Source: Embleya hyalina
GTDB taxonomy: Bacteria > Actinomycetota > Actinomycetes > Streptomycetales > Streptomycetaceae
DNA length: 64,000 bases
Assembly (NCBI RefSeq): GCF_003967355.1
Contig: NZ_BIFH01000015.1
Span: forward strand, 376,888-440,887
Direction: 5' to 3'
Part shown: positions 24,653 to 32,290 of the stretch, piece after piece
How the letters are laid out: each line of letters starts with the position of its first letter
Position numbering within the stretch: the first letter of the stretch is position 1
The notes under the pieces: generated by a model
The model's input: only the letters and a program-made list of their open reading frames with translations
Databases searched by the model: none
What the model was told of the DNA's origin: nothing
Position numbers and translations under genes: made by a program

Positions 24653-25504
24653 TCATGGTTGTGCGAGTGGAATCTCGATGAGTTGCTCGCCGCCGACGAC
24701 GGTCCTGACGCTGAAGCGGGTGATCTCGCCGACGGGAATGCCGGTCGCGCCCCGGATCGGATCGGCCGGCGGGTAGTCGCCGTCGGGCACCACCCACGAG
24801 GACGCGGTCTCCACCCGGCCCTTGGTGCCGTAGACGTCCAACCGGCAGCGGGTGCCGGGGCGGATCCCGGACAGCGACAGGTCCACGCTGCTGCCCCACG
24901 CGGTGGGCGCGTAGCGCAGTTCGGCGCCCGCGCCGGAGCGTGGATCACCCGCGCGCACGGTACGGCCGCCCGGTTGCGCGGGCGGCGTCGCGGTGCCGGG
25001 CGGGGTGGCCGGCGCGGTCGGCGGGCCCGGGACCGCGCCCGTCGGCGCCGCCGCGGTGTCCCCGTCGCCGCCGGTGTCGCCGAGCGCCCAGCCGGTGAGG
25101 CCCGCCAGCAGCACCAGCACCGCTGCGGCCGCGGCGGCCAGCGAGCGCAGCCGCCGACCCCGGTCGGCCCGCACGGCGGCGGCGGACAACAACCGCGCGG
25201 GGGCCGCCCCCTGCGCCGCCGCGCCGCTGGCCCGCGCCTCCGGCTCGCTCAGCCGGGCCAGCATCCGGGGCAGGCCGGCCAGTTCCTCGTACTCGGCCCG
25301 GCAGCGCGGGCAGCCGGCCACGTGGGTGCGCACCCGGGCGGCCTCGTCCTCGTCCAGCGCGCCGACCACGAACGCCCCGAGGTCCAGGCGCGCGACCGCA
25401 CAGCCCAGCGGGGCGGGCGATCCCGGCGGCCGGGCGGGCGGCGGCGGGTTCGTGTCGGGAGTGGTGCCGTTCGTCGTCGTGCCCTCGTCCCCGATGTCCG
25501 TCAC
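24653..25504 (-). CDS. Zinc-finger (ZAS) anti-sigma factor with one membrane helix
   Basis: The 283-residue protein has an N-terminal ZAS domain (about 35-80) with LDLGAFVVGALDEDEAARVRT followed by HVAGCPRCRAEY, the H-x3-C-x2-C zinc motif. One membrane helix lies at about 130-152 (LAAAAAAVLVLLAGLTGWAL). The C-terminal extracytoplasmic part has a Pro/Ala-rich linker and a beta-rich domain (SSVDLSLSGIRPGTRCRLDV, FSVRTVVGGEQLIEIPL) that could sense an external signal. The GTG at 25504 overlaps the sigma stop (GTGA), so it is coupled to the sigma factor it should inhibit. Confidence 0.9.
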   Translation of the reverse strand: MTDIGDEGTTTNGTTPDTNPPPPARPPGSPAPLGCAVARLDLGAFVVGALDEDEAARVRTHVAGCPRCRAEYEELAGLPRMLARLSEPEARASGAAAQGAAPARLLSAAAVRADRGRRLRSLAAAAAAVLVLLAGLTGWALGDTGGDGDTAAAPTGAVPGPPTAPATPPGTATPPAQPGGRTVRAGDPRSGAGAELRYAPTAWGSSVDLSLSGIRPGTRCRLDVYGTKGRVETASSWVVPDGDYPPADPIRGATGIPVGEITRFSVRTVVGGEQLIEIPLAQP

Positions 25505-26226
25505 GGGACCAACCCCCTTTCCTCCAAGGCCACGCGCAGCGCTCGCAGCGCGTAGTACGTCCGTGATTTGACCGTGCCCTCCGGCACGCCGAGGGTCTTG
25601 GCCGCGTCGGCCACCGAACTGCCCCGGTAGTAGGTCTCCAGCAACACCGCGCGGTGCTCGGGGCTCAGCGCGGCCATCGCGTCGGCGACGTCCCAGGCGA
25701 GCACGGCCCGGTCGAACTCCGCCTCCGCGCCCTCGTCGGGCACCGTCGCGAGCACCGCGTCGCCGGTCTCGGGCGGCCGGGCGCGCCGGGCGCGGCCGAC
25801 GTCGATCACCACGTTGCGGGCCACGGTGCACAACCAGCCGCGGACCGAGCCCCGGCCGGGGTCGAGGGCCTCGGGGTGGCGCCAGGCCCGCAACAGGGTC
25901 TCCTGCACCACGTCCTCGGCCCAGGCCCGGTCACCACCGGTCAGCCGCAGCGCGAACCCCAGGAGGGGGCCGCCGTGTTCGAGGTAGAGGGTGCGGATGA
26001 CCGCCTCGTCGGCGGTGGATATTCGGGACGCCGAGTGCAGCGGGTCGGCGGCCGGTCGGTCGTCCTCGGGGGCGGTGCGCGCGAGGAAGGCGCGAGCCGC
26101 CGCCGGGTCCGCCTGCGCCTCGGCGCCGAGCACGTCCGAACGTTGCAACACACCCGCTTCACGAGCGGACGGGCCCGGCGGTTCATCCCGTGTCCCGGGA
26201 CGGGACCGGCGGCGTATCCACGGCAT
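25501..26226 (-). CDS. ECF RNA polymerase sigma factor
   Basis: The 241-residue protein has a roughly 70-residue polar N-terminal extension. Region 2 follows (LYLEHGGPLLGFALRLTGGD, AWAEDVVQETLLRAWRHPE, GSVRGWLCTVARNVVIDVGR), then a short acidic linker and region 4 (LSPEHRAVLLETYYRGSSVA, LGVPEGTVKSRTYYALRAL). This resembles the SigK/SigL-like ECF19 type, which is usually paired with ZAS anti-sigma factors as here. The start is ATG at 26226 with GGGAGG 8 nt upstream. The regulon is unknown; autoregulation of the pair would be usual. Confidence 0.9.
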   Translation of the reverse strand: MPWIRRRSRPGTRDEPPGPSAREAGVLQRSDVLGAEAQADPAAARAFLARTAPEDDRPAADPLHSASRISTADEAVIRTLYLEHGGPLLGFALRLTGGDRAWAEDVVQETLLRAWRHPEALDPGRGSVRGWLCTVARNVVIDVGRARRARPPETGDAVLATVPDEGAEAEFDRAVLAWDVADAMAALSPEHRAVLLETYYRGSSVADAAKTLGVPEGTVKSRTYYALRALRVALEERGLVP

Positions 26227-26267
26227 GGCCGCATCCTCCCGTGACGAGGCCGCCGATGCACGGTTAA

Positions 26268-27800
26268 TCAGCCGATCATGACCCGGCCCAACAGATACGC
26301 GGCCGGCGCGGCGAGCGCGAGCGGCAGGGACACACCGGCGGTGAAGTGCACGAACCGGGACGGATGGTCGTAGCCGGCCACCCGCCGACCGAGCAGCGCG
26401 AGCGCCGCCGCACCGGCCCCGAGCAGCGCGGCGTACGGCGCCTCGCCGCCGAGCGAGATCGCCGCCGCCGCGCCCGCCGCGGCGCCGAGCAGCCAGGACG
26501 GGATCGGCGCGATCGCCGGGGGCAGCGGAACCGCCCGGACCAGCGTCGCGACACCCGCCGCCAGCACCGCCGGCACCACCGCCGCGCCCGCGTCGATCGG
26601 CCCGCCCGACAGATCGCCCGCGACCAGATAGGCCACGTCGAAGGCGGTGATCAACGCGGCCGAGGTGGTCACCGTCAGCGCCGGCAACAACTCGCCCGGC
26701 CGGGCCCCGCTCCGGGCCTGCAGGGCCAACGTCACCAACAACGCGCCGGCGAGCACCGCCGGCACACTCGCCAGCCCCTGCTCGCCCTTGGCGTAGACCG
26801 CCGCGTCGGTACCGAACGCGACCAGCACCACCAGCGCGATGCCCTGGCGCGCCGGCCACATGCCGTTCAGCCGGAACCACCCGACGGCGGTGAGCACCTG
26901 GAGGAACGCGACCCCCAGGAGCAGGGCGGGCTTCCCGGCGATCGCGGTGACCGCGAGCGCGCCGGCCAGCCCGACCGTGCACAGTCCCGGCAGCAGGCCG
27001 GGCGGATCCCAGATCGGCGTCGCGGTCGACCGCGAGGCGCGCGTGGGCGAGTCGCCGCGCCGGGGCGCGGGCACCGGGAGCGACGCGCGGTCGGGATCGG
27101 ACTTTGTCCCGACCCGGAGGTCGAGCTCGGCCGCGTGGTCGACGCCCGGATCGAACTCGACACCGGGATCGAAGTCGGTGCCGGGATCGAAGTCGGTGCC
27201 GGCGGCGAAGTCCGTGCCCGCCCCCACACCGAACTCGGCGCCGTAGTCGGCCCCCGGCGCGAACTCCGGCTCGAAGCCGGTCTCGTAGCCGCCGTGCCCA
27301 CCCGCGTCGTCCACGATGGCCGGCATCACCTCGGTCGCGCCGGCGTACTCGCCCCGGCCGTGTTCGCCGTAGTGGGGCTCGCCCTGGTGCGGGACCCCGC
27401 CGTACCCGTCGCCGCCGTAACCCCCGAATCCGGGTTCGGTGATCGCGGGCAGTACGTCGGTCGCGCCGTCGTAGCCGTAGCCGCCGCCCGGAGCCGGCAC
27501 ACCCGGCGGATCCGGATAGCCGTAGCCGCCGCCCGCCGGGCCCGCCGTCGGGTCCTGGTAGCCCTGCGGATACTGCTCCGCCCCGTAGCCGTAGGCCCCG
27601 TGGTCGGTCTGCTGCGGGTGCGGCTGTCCGTACTGCCCCGCCTGCGCCGGGACACCGCCGTAGGGCTCGACGGGCTGCCCGCCGTACGGCTGCCCCGGAT
27701 AACCCTGGGCGAGCTGCTCCCCCGGGTATCCGGCGGCCGGGTCGTAGCCGCCCTGCTCCTCGTATCGGTCGCCCGTCGGGCGCCCGTCCGGGCCGCTCAT
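26268..27800 (-). CDS. Multi-pass membrane protein with Gly/Tyr/Gln-rich cytoplasmic N-terminus
   Basis: The 510-residue protein has a roughly 245-residue low-complexity N-terminal half rich in Gly, Tyr, Pro and Gln, with DFDPG repeats (about residues 199-224). A hydrophobic half follows with about eight membrane helices (from PGLLPGLCTVGLAGALAVTA to the C-terminus). I do not recognise a named family for the membrane part. The start overlaps the MoaD-like stop by ATGA and has no separate ribosome binding site. It ends 42 nt before the sigma-factor start. The disordered half might interact with other proteins, which is speculation. Confidence 0.75.
   Translation of the reverse strand: MSGPDGRPTGDRYEEQGGYDPAAGYPGEQLAQGYPGQPYGGQPVEPYGGVPAQAGQYGQPHPQQTDHGAYGYGAEQYPQGYQDPTAGPAGGGYGYPDPPGVPAPGGGYGYDGATDVLPAITEPGFGGYGGDGYGGVPHQGEPHYGEHGRGEYAGATEVMPAIVDDAGGHGGYETGFEPEFAPGADYGAEFGVGAGTDFAAGTDFDPGTDFDPGVEFDPGVDHAAELDLRVGTKSDPDRASLPVPAPRRGDSPTRASRSTATPIWDPPGLLPGLCTVGLAGALAVTAIAGKPALLLGVAFLQVLTAVGWFRLNGMWPARQGIALVVLVAFGTDAAVYAKGEQGLASVPAVLAGALLVTLALQARSGARPGELLPALTVTTSAALITAFDVAYLVAGDLSGGPIDAGAAVVPAVLAAGVATLVRAVPLPPAIAPIPSWLLGAAAGAAAAISLGGEAPYAALLGAGAAALALLGRRVAGYDHPSRFVHFTAGVSLPLALAAPAAYLLGRVMIG
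27145..27215 (-). repeat. Short in-frame tandem repeats coding [TE]DFDPG
   Basis: Three to four near-identical 18-bp units (containing GATCGAAGTCGGTGCCGG on the plus strand) encode D-F-D-P-G-type units in the N-terminal half of the membrane protein. Confidence 0.7.
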
Positions 27801-28057
27801 CCGCCGGCGAAGGGGGGCAGGACCTCGACGGTGCCGCCCTCGGTCAGGACGACCGCCGCGTGGTCACGCCGGCCGACCGGGTCCCCGTCCACCACGAACG
27901 AGCAGTTCGCGACCACCGCGTCGAAGCGGGTCGAGCCGCCGTGGAGCTCCCGGGCCCGGCGCAGCGCCTCGGCGAGGGTGGCCGCGTCGTACGGCTCCTC
28001 CGGCGTGCCCGCGGCCTCCTTCGCCGCGGCCCAGTACCGCATGGTGCCGACCGCCAT
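27797..28057 (-). CDS. MoaD/ThiS-like small sulfur-carrier protein
   Basis: The 86-residue protein has a ubiquitin-like MoaD fold (MRYWAAAKEAAGTPEEPYDA, TLAEALRRARELHGG, VDGDPVGRRDHAAVVLTEGG) and the obligatory Gly-Gly C-terminus (LPPFAGG). Such proteins are activated as thiocarboxylates and donate sulfur for molybdopterin or other cofactors. A good GGGAGGG site precedes the ATG at 28057. No moaE, moeB or thiamine gene is nearby, so the partner is unknown. The downstream gene starts within its stop codon. Confidence 0.85.
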   Translation of the reverse strand: MAVGTMRYWAAAKEAAGTPEEPYDAATLAEALRRARELHGGSTRFDAVVANCSFVVDGDPVGRRDHAAVVLTEGGTVEVLPPFAGG

Positions 28058-28093
28058 CGCGCGCCCTCCCGTGTGTCTGCGTCGTGTGTTGGG

Positions 28094-28128
28094 TGTCCCG
28101 GTGTGCCGGTGTCCCGGTGTGTCGATGC
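28094..28128. repeat. Simple GTGTCCCGGTGTGCCG-type repeat
   Basis: Short GGTGTCCC/GGTGTGCC units repeat about four times in the 157-bp gap between the MoaD-like gene and the hydrolase gene. I see no gene there. Confidence 0.5.
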
Positions 28129-28214
28129 GCCGTCCCGGTGCCGACCGGCGCCGAGGCGTGCAGCATCCATGATGACGCCTCGGGACGAGCCCTTCGGTCC
28201 GCCCGGCGCGCGGA

Positions 28215-29069
28215 TCACCCTTCGGTGCGCGCCCGGGCCCACCGGCCGATCCGGTCCACCAGCTCGGCGTCGACCGCGTTCTCGGCGTGCCCGAGGCCGG
28301 GTTCGATCCACAACTCCTTCGGCGACCGGGCCGCGGCGTGGATCTGCCGGGGGTGGTCGAGCGGGAAATAGGGGTCGCGATCGCCGTGCACCACGAGCAG
28401 CGGCGTGGGCGTGAGCGCGGCGGCGGCCTCGAACGGGGCGAGCGGGACCGGATGCCAGGGCTCGGCGGAGATCCGGGTGCCGAGCGCGAGCCGGGCGAGC
28501 ACCCGGCCGGTCGGGCGTTCGATCGCGAAGTGCACCCGGCGCATCGGCGCGGTCCCCCGGTAGTACCAGCGGGCGGGCGCGCTGACCGCGACCACCGCCG
28601 CGGGCCCGGTGTACAGCGCCGCGTGCCGCAGCACGACGCCGCCGCCCATCGAGAAGCCGACGGTGACCACTCGGCGGTAGCCGAGCCGACGGCCCCAGCC
28701 GATCGCGGCCTCCAGGTCGCGCACCTCGCGGTCGCCGACCGTGCTCAGCCCGGTGGACGCGCCGTGTCCGCGAAAGTCGAACCCGATCACCCCGCCGTGC
28801 CGGCGCAGGCCGCGCAGCACCGCGCGGACCGCCGGTCGCCGCCACGATCCGGTGAACCCGTGGGCGACCACGAAGACCCGATCGAGTGCCCCGGAGCCCA
28901 CCGCGGATTCGGCCGCGGGCCCGTGTACGGCGCTGATCCGCACGTCGTCGTCGGTGCACAACACGGCCTGCTCGGGTGCAGGCATTCCGGTGAACGGCGG
29001 GTCGTCGGATGTCCGGTGGGGTGTCCGCAGTGCGGGAAGATCCCCGGGTGGGTCGGTTCCTCGAGACAT
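28215..29069 (-). CDS. Alpha/beta-hydrolase
   Basis: The 284-residue protein has a canonical alpha/beta-hydrolase core: an oxyanion-hole HGFTGSW, GVIGFDFRGHGASTG, and a nucleophile elbow GFSMGGG with the catalytic Ser. The acid region is LLVVHGDRDPYFPL and the catalytic His lies in GLGHAENAV. The substrate is unknown; it resembles serine aminopeptidase/monoacylglycerol-lipase-like members. The ATG at 29069 has a weak AGGA site; an internal ATG at 28985 (MPAPEQAVL) is a possible start that removes a polar lead. It is divergent from glnR, as in other Streptomyces. Confidence 0.85.
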   Translation of the reverse strand: MSRGTDPPGDLPALRTPHRTSDDPPFTGMPAPEQAVLCTDDDVRISAVHGPAAESAVGSGALDRVFVVAHGFTGSWRRPAVRAVLRGLRRHGGVIGFDFRGHGASTGLSTVGDREVRDLEAAIGWGRRLGYRRVVTVGFSMGGGVVLRHAALYTGPAAVVAVSAPARWYYRGTAPMRRVHFAIERPTGRVLARLALGTRISAEPWHPVPLAPFEAAAALTPTPLLVVHGDRDPYFPLDHPRQIHAAARSPKELWIEPGLGHAENAVDAELVDRIGRWARARTEG

Positions 29070-29176
29070 GTTCGCTATCCTGGCCCCGCAGGCTCTCCTC
29101 CGATGACGGGCACACCCCAAGGACCCCGGTAGTGGTTCCCCAACGGTTACGGAATCGGACGAGTCGGCGACCGATG

Positions 29177-29216
29177 AAGGATCCGGGCGACGATGCCCCG
29201 GGTCCTTTCGTGTTTT
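29177..29216 (+). terminator. Intrinsic-terminator-like hairpin in the glnR leader
   Basis: AAGGATCCGGG (29177-29187) pairs with 29197-29207 (one G-U pair), followed by TTTCGTGTTTTG. It lies 26 nt before the glnR start, pointing toward the gene. No rightward gene precedes it, so it would act on the glnR transcript or on a short unseen RNA. Confidence 0.6.
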
Positions 29217-29241
29217 GTGCCTGTTTTTGGGAGGTGTCCCG

Positions 29242-29955
29242 TTGAGTGCCCTGCTGCTGCTCACGAACGCGCTCCAGCCGTCTGCCGAGGTGCTGCCCGC
29301 GCTCGGACTGCTGCTGCACCAGGTACGGGTGGCCCCGGCCGAGGCCTCCGCCCTGGTCGACGCGCCCGCCGCCGACGTCATCCTGGTCGACGGCAGGCGT
29401 GACCTCCCCCAGGTGCGCAGTCTGTGTCGGGTCCTGCGGACCACCGGGGTCGGCGCCCCCCTGGTCCTGGTGGCCACCGAGGGCGGCCTGGCCGCGCTGA
29501 CCGCCGACTGGGGCGTCGACGACGTGCTCCTGGACACCGCCGGGCCGGCCGAGGTCGAGGCCCGCCTGCGTCTGGCGATCGGCCGGCTCCAGGCGGCCCA
29601 GGGCGCGGAGGACGAGCCCACCGAGATCCGCAACGGCGACCTGAGCATCGACGAGGCCACCTACAGCGCGAAGCTGCGCGGACGGGTGCTCGATCTGACG
29701 TTCAAGGAGTTCGAGTTGATCAAGTACCTCGCGCAGCACCCGGGCCGGGTGTTCACCCGGGCCCAGTTGCTGCAGGAGGTGTGGGGATACGACTACTTCG
29801 GCGGCACCCGCACGGTGGACGTGCACGTGCGCCGACTGCGGGCCAAGCTCGGGCCGGAGCACGAGTCGCTGATCGGCACCGTGCGCAACGTCGGCTACCG
29901 GTTCGTGGTGCCCGACCGGGGTGTCGGGGACGTAGCGGTCGCCGAGCGGGTGTGA
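29242..29955 (+). CDS. glnR: GlnR, global nitrogen regulator (atypical OmpR-type response regulator)
   Basis: GlnR controls glutamine synthetase, ammonium transport, nitrite/nitrate reduction and urease genes. The 237-residue protein has a receiver domain that lacks the usual full acidic pocket but keeps the dimer-stabilising Asp in [13 protein letters not shown]. Its C-terminal winged helix is [15 protein letters not shown] through [12 protein letters not shown]. The sequence [20 protein letters not shown] at the N-terminus is a hallmark of Streptomyces GlnR. The start is TTG at 29242 with GGGAGG upstream. No cognate kinase is present, as expected for GlnR, and the leader contains a terminator-like hairpin. 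Confidence 0.93.
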   Translation: MSALLLLTNALQPSAEVLPALGLLLHQVRVAPAEASALVDAPAADVILVDGRRDLPQVRSLCRVLRTTGVGAPLVLVATEGGLAALTADWGVDDVLLDTAGPAEVEARLRLAIGRLQAAQGAEDEPTEIRNGDLSIDEATYSAKLRGRVLDLTFKEFELIKYLAQHPGRVFTRAQLLQEVWGYDYFGGTRTVDVHVRRLRAKLGPEHESLIGTVRNVGYRFVVPDRGVGDVAVAERV

Positions 29956-30187
29956 GTCCGCACACCCGAGCGACACGCGTCCGCGCACCCGGGCGACCGG
30001 CCCGTTGCGACCGCCGCCGACCGACATCCGCAAGTGAACCCCGCCCAGTCGGCCGACGAGGCGGCACATCCGACGCCCATACCTACAAAACAGACTTATC
30101 CGGAAGAACGCGGAGGACCGTCCCGTTGCCGCGTCCAGGTTGTGAACTCCCGTGAGCCGCGCCGGTCCTCGTCCCTACAATGACCGC

Positions 30188-31207
30188 GTGCCCAAAGTGA
30201 CCCGCGACGACGTCGCCCGCCTCGCGGGGACCTCCACCGCGGTGGTCTCCTACGTCGTCAACAACGGCCCGCGCCCGGTCGCCCCGGCCACGCGCGAGCG
30301 TGTACTCGCGGCCATAGACAAGCTCGGCTACCGCCCCGACAGCGTGGCCCAGGCGATGGCCAGCCGCCGCACGAACCTGATCGGATTGGTGCTGCCCGAC
30401 GCCCGGCAGGCGTTCTTCGCCGAACTCGCGCACACCGTCGAGCAGGCCGCGTTCGAGCAGGGCCGGCTGGTGCTGATCGGCAACTCCGACTACGAGGACG
30501 ACCGCGAACTGCACTACGTGCGCGCGTTCCTCGGCATGCAGGTGTCCGGCCTCGTGCTGGTCAGCCAGGGCCCGTCCGAACGCGCCGCGCGCGAGATCGC
30601 CACCCGCGACGTGCGGGTGGTGCTGATGCACCGCCAACCCGACGCGCTGGGCGGCGACGCGGTCATCCTGGACGACGTCCAGGGCGCCTACACGGCGGTC
30701 CGGCACCTGGTGGACACGCACGGCTTCACCCGGGTGGACTGCCTCGGCGGACCGCCCACCACCCCCGACTCGGGCGACCCGGTCACCGACCACGTCACCG
30801 GCTGGCGGCGGGCGCTGGCCGAGCGCGGACTGCCCACCGAGGGCCTGCTGCACGAGGCGCCCTTCGGCCGCTTCGGCGCCTACCAGGTCGCGCTGTCCCT
30901 GCTGTCCGGGCCGGACCGGCCCCGGGCGCTGTTCTGCTCGACCGACGACCAGGCGATGGGCGTGCTGCACGCGGCGCGCGAGGTGGGCCTGCGGGTGCCG
31001 GACGACCTCGCGGTGGTCGGCTTCGACGACATCGCCGAGGCGGCCATCGCCGACCCGCCGCTGACCACGGTCACCTCCGACCGGCCGGGCATGGCCCGCG
31101 CCGCGGTGGAGCTGGCGCTCGAACGCGAACCGGCCGCGGCCGGCGACCCTCGGGTGCGCACCTTCCCCTCCACGCTGGTGGTCCGGCGCAGCTGCGGCTG
31201 CGGCTGA
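30188..31207 (+). CDS. LacI-family transcriptional regulator
   Basis: The 339-residue regulator has an N-terminal LacI HTH ([20 protein letters not shown], hinge [19 protein letters not shown]) and a periplasmic-binding-protein-like sensor domain (about 60-335, with [20 protein letters not shown] and [20 protein letters not shown]). The GTG at 30188 is preceded by TACAAT and 6 nt with no Shine-Dalgarno, so the mRNA is probably leaderless; an upstream GTG at 30152 is less likely. It follows glnR, as in Streptomyces. The ligand is unknown and no sugar operon is adjacent. Confidence 0.88.
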   Translation: MPKVTRDDVARLAGTSTAVVSYVVNNGPRPVAPATRERVLAAIDKLGYRPDSVAQAMASRRTNLIGLVLPDARQAFFAELAHTVEQAAFEQGRLVLIGNSDYEDDRELHYVRAFLGMQVSGLVLVSQGPSERAAREIATRDVRVVLMHRQPDALGGDAVILDDVQGAYTAVRHLVDTHGFTRVDCLGGPPTTPDSGDPVTDHVTGWRRALAERGLPTEGLLHEAPFGRFGAYQVALSLLSGPDRPRALFCSTDDQAMGVLHAAREVGLRVPDDLAVVGFDDIAEAAIADPPLTTVTSDRPGMARAAVELALEREPAAAGDPRVRTFPSTLVVRRSCGCG

Positions 31208-31264
31208 CCGCCGCGCCCGACGGCCCCGCGACGCCCTTCGGCGCCGCTCAGTACCGTGGACGTC

Positions 31265-32206
31265 ATGGACCTCGCGGATGTGTCGATCGAGACGGTGAAT
31301 CGGGCCTCGGCGGATGACGCCGCCGCCGTACTGGCCCTTGCGGAGGCGGCGGCCGGCGTCGACGGCGCGGCGCCGCTGTCCGAGCAGTCCCGGCTGGAGC
31401 TGCGCCACGGCGCGCCCTCGGCCCGCGAACTGCTGGCCCGCGACGCCTCGGGGATCGTCGGCTTCGCGCATCTCGACGGCGCGGACCCGGTGGACGGACC
31501 CGCCGCCGAACTGTTCGTGGTGCCGGCCGCGCGCGGCGCGGGCCTGGGGCGGGCGCTGCTCGAAGCCGTGCTCGCCGAGGCCGCGCGGGTCGACGAGCGG
31601 GGCCGGCTGCGGGTGTGGGCGCACGGCAAGCTGCCGGCGGCCGGGCGGCTGGCCGAGGCGCTGGACTTCACCGCGTTCCGCGAGTTGTGGCAGATGCGCC
31701 GGGTGGCCGACACCCCGGTGCCCGAGGTCGCCACGCCCGCCGACGTCCGGCTGCGCACCTTCCGCCCGGGCGTGGACGACCGGGCCTGGCTCGCGCTGAA
31801 CGCGAAGGCGTTCGCCCACCACCCGGAGCAGGGCGCGTGGACCGCCGAGGACCTGACCCGGCGGTTCGCCGAGCCGTGGTTCGACCCGGCCGGCTTCTTC
31901 CTCGCCGAGGACGCGGGCACCGGCGAGCCGCTCGGGTTCCACTGGACCAAGACGCACCCCGCGACGGCGGACTCGGGCCCGCTGGGCGAGGTGTACGTGG
32001 TCGGCGTCGACCCGGCCGCGCAGGGTCGCGGCCTGGGCGCGCTGCTGACCGCGGTGGGCCTGCGACACCTGGCCGAGCGCACCGTCGACGGTGTGCCGCT
32101 CGCCGAAATATTGCTCTATGTGGACGCGGACAACGAGCCGGCGGTCAAGGTCTATACCCGTTTGGGCTTTCGTGTGCATACAGTCGATGTGATGTACCGA
32201 CGTTGA
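31265..32206 (+). CDS. mshD: Mycothiol synthase MshD (last step of mycothiol synthesis)
   Basis: MshD acetylates Cys-GlcN-Ins with acetyl-CoA to give mycothiol. The 313-residue protein has two tandem GNAT domains: a degenerate N-terminal one (ELFVVPAARGAGLGRALLEA) and the active C-terminal one with the CoA-binding loop GVDPAAQGRGLGALLTAVGL and NEPAVKVYTRLGF. This length and tandem layout are diagnostic. The ATG at 31265 is preceded by TACCGT and 7 nt, compatible with leaderless translation; a GTG three codons earlier is possible. mshA is in the same window. Confidence 0.92.
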   Translation: MDLADVSIETVNRASADDAAAVLALAEAAAGVDGAAPLSEQSRLELRHGAPSARELLARDASGIVGFAHLDGADPVDGPAAELFVVPAARGAGLGRALLEAVLAEAARVDERGRLRVWAHGKLPAAGRLAEALDFTAFRELWQMRRVADTPVPEVATPADVRLRTFRPGVDDRAWLALNAKAFAHHPEQGAWTAEDLTRRFAEPWFDPAGFFLAEDAGTGEPLGFHWTKTHPATADSGPLGEVYVVGVDPAAQGRGLGALLTAVGLRHLAERTVDGVPLAEILLYVDADNEPAVKVYTRLGFRVHTVDVMYRR

Positions 32207-32230
32207 ACACCGTGTGAAACCTGGCGAACA
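32202..32230 (-). promoter_or_regulatory. Candidate PHO-box-like repeats upstream of ppk
   Basis: GAA-centred units (GTTGAAC, GTGAAAC, GCGAAC) begin at 32205, 32216 and 32226, spaced 11 and 10 nt. Read on the minus strand they give GTTCGCC, TTTCACA and GTTCAAC, resembling PhoP repeat units in reverse orientation. The match is imperfect, but ppk is a known PhoP target in Streptomyces. Confidence 0.35.
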
Positions 32231-32290
32231 ACTGTTTCGGGTCGCCTTCGTACAGGTGCACATAGACCGTCGCGAAAAGACAATGGTCTG

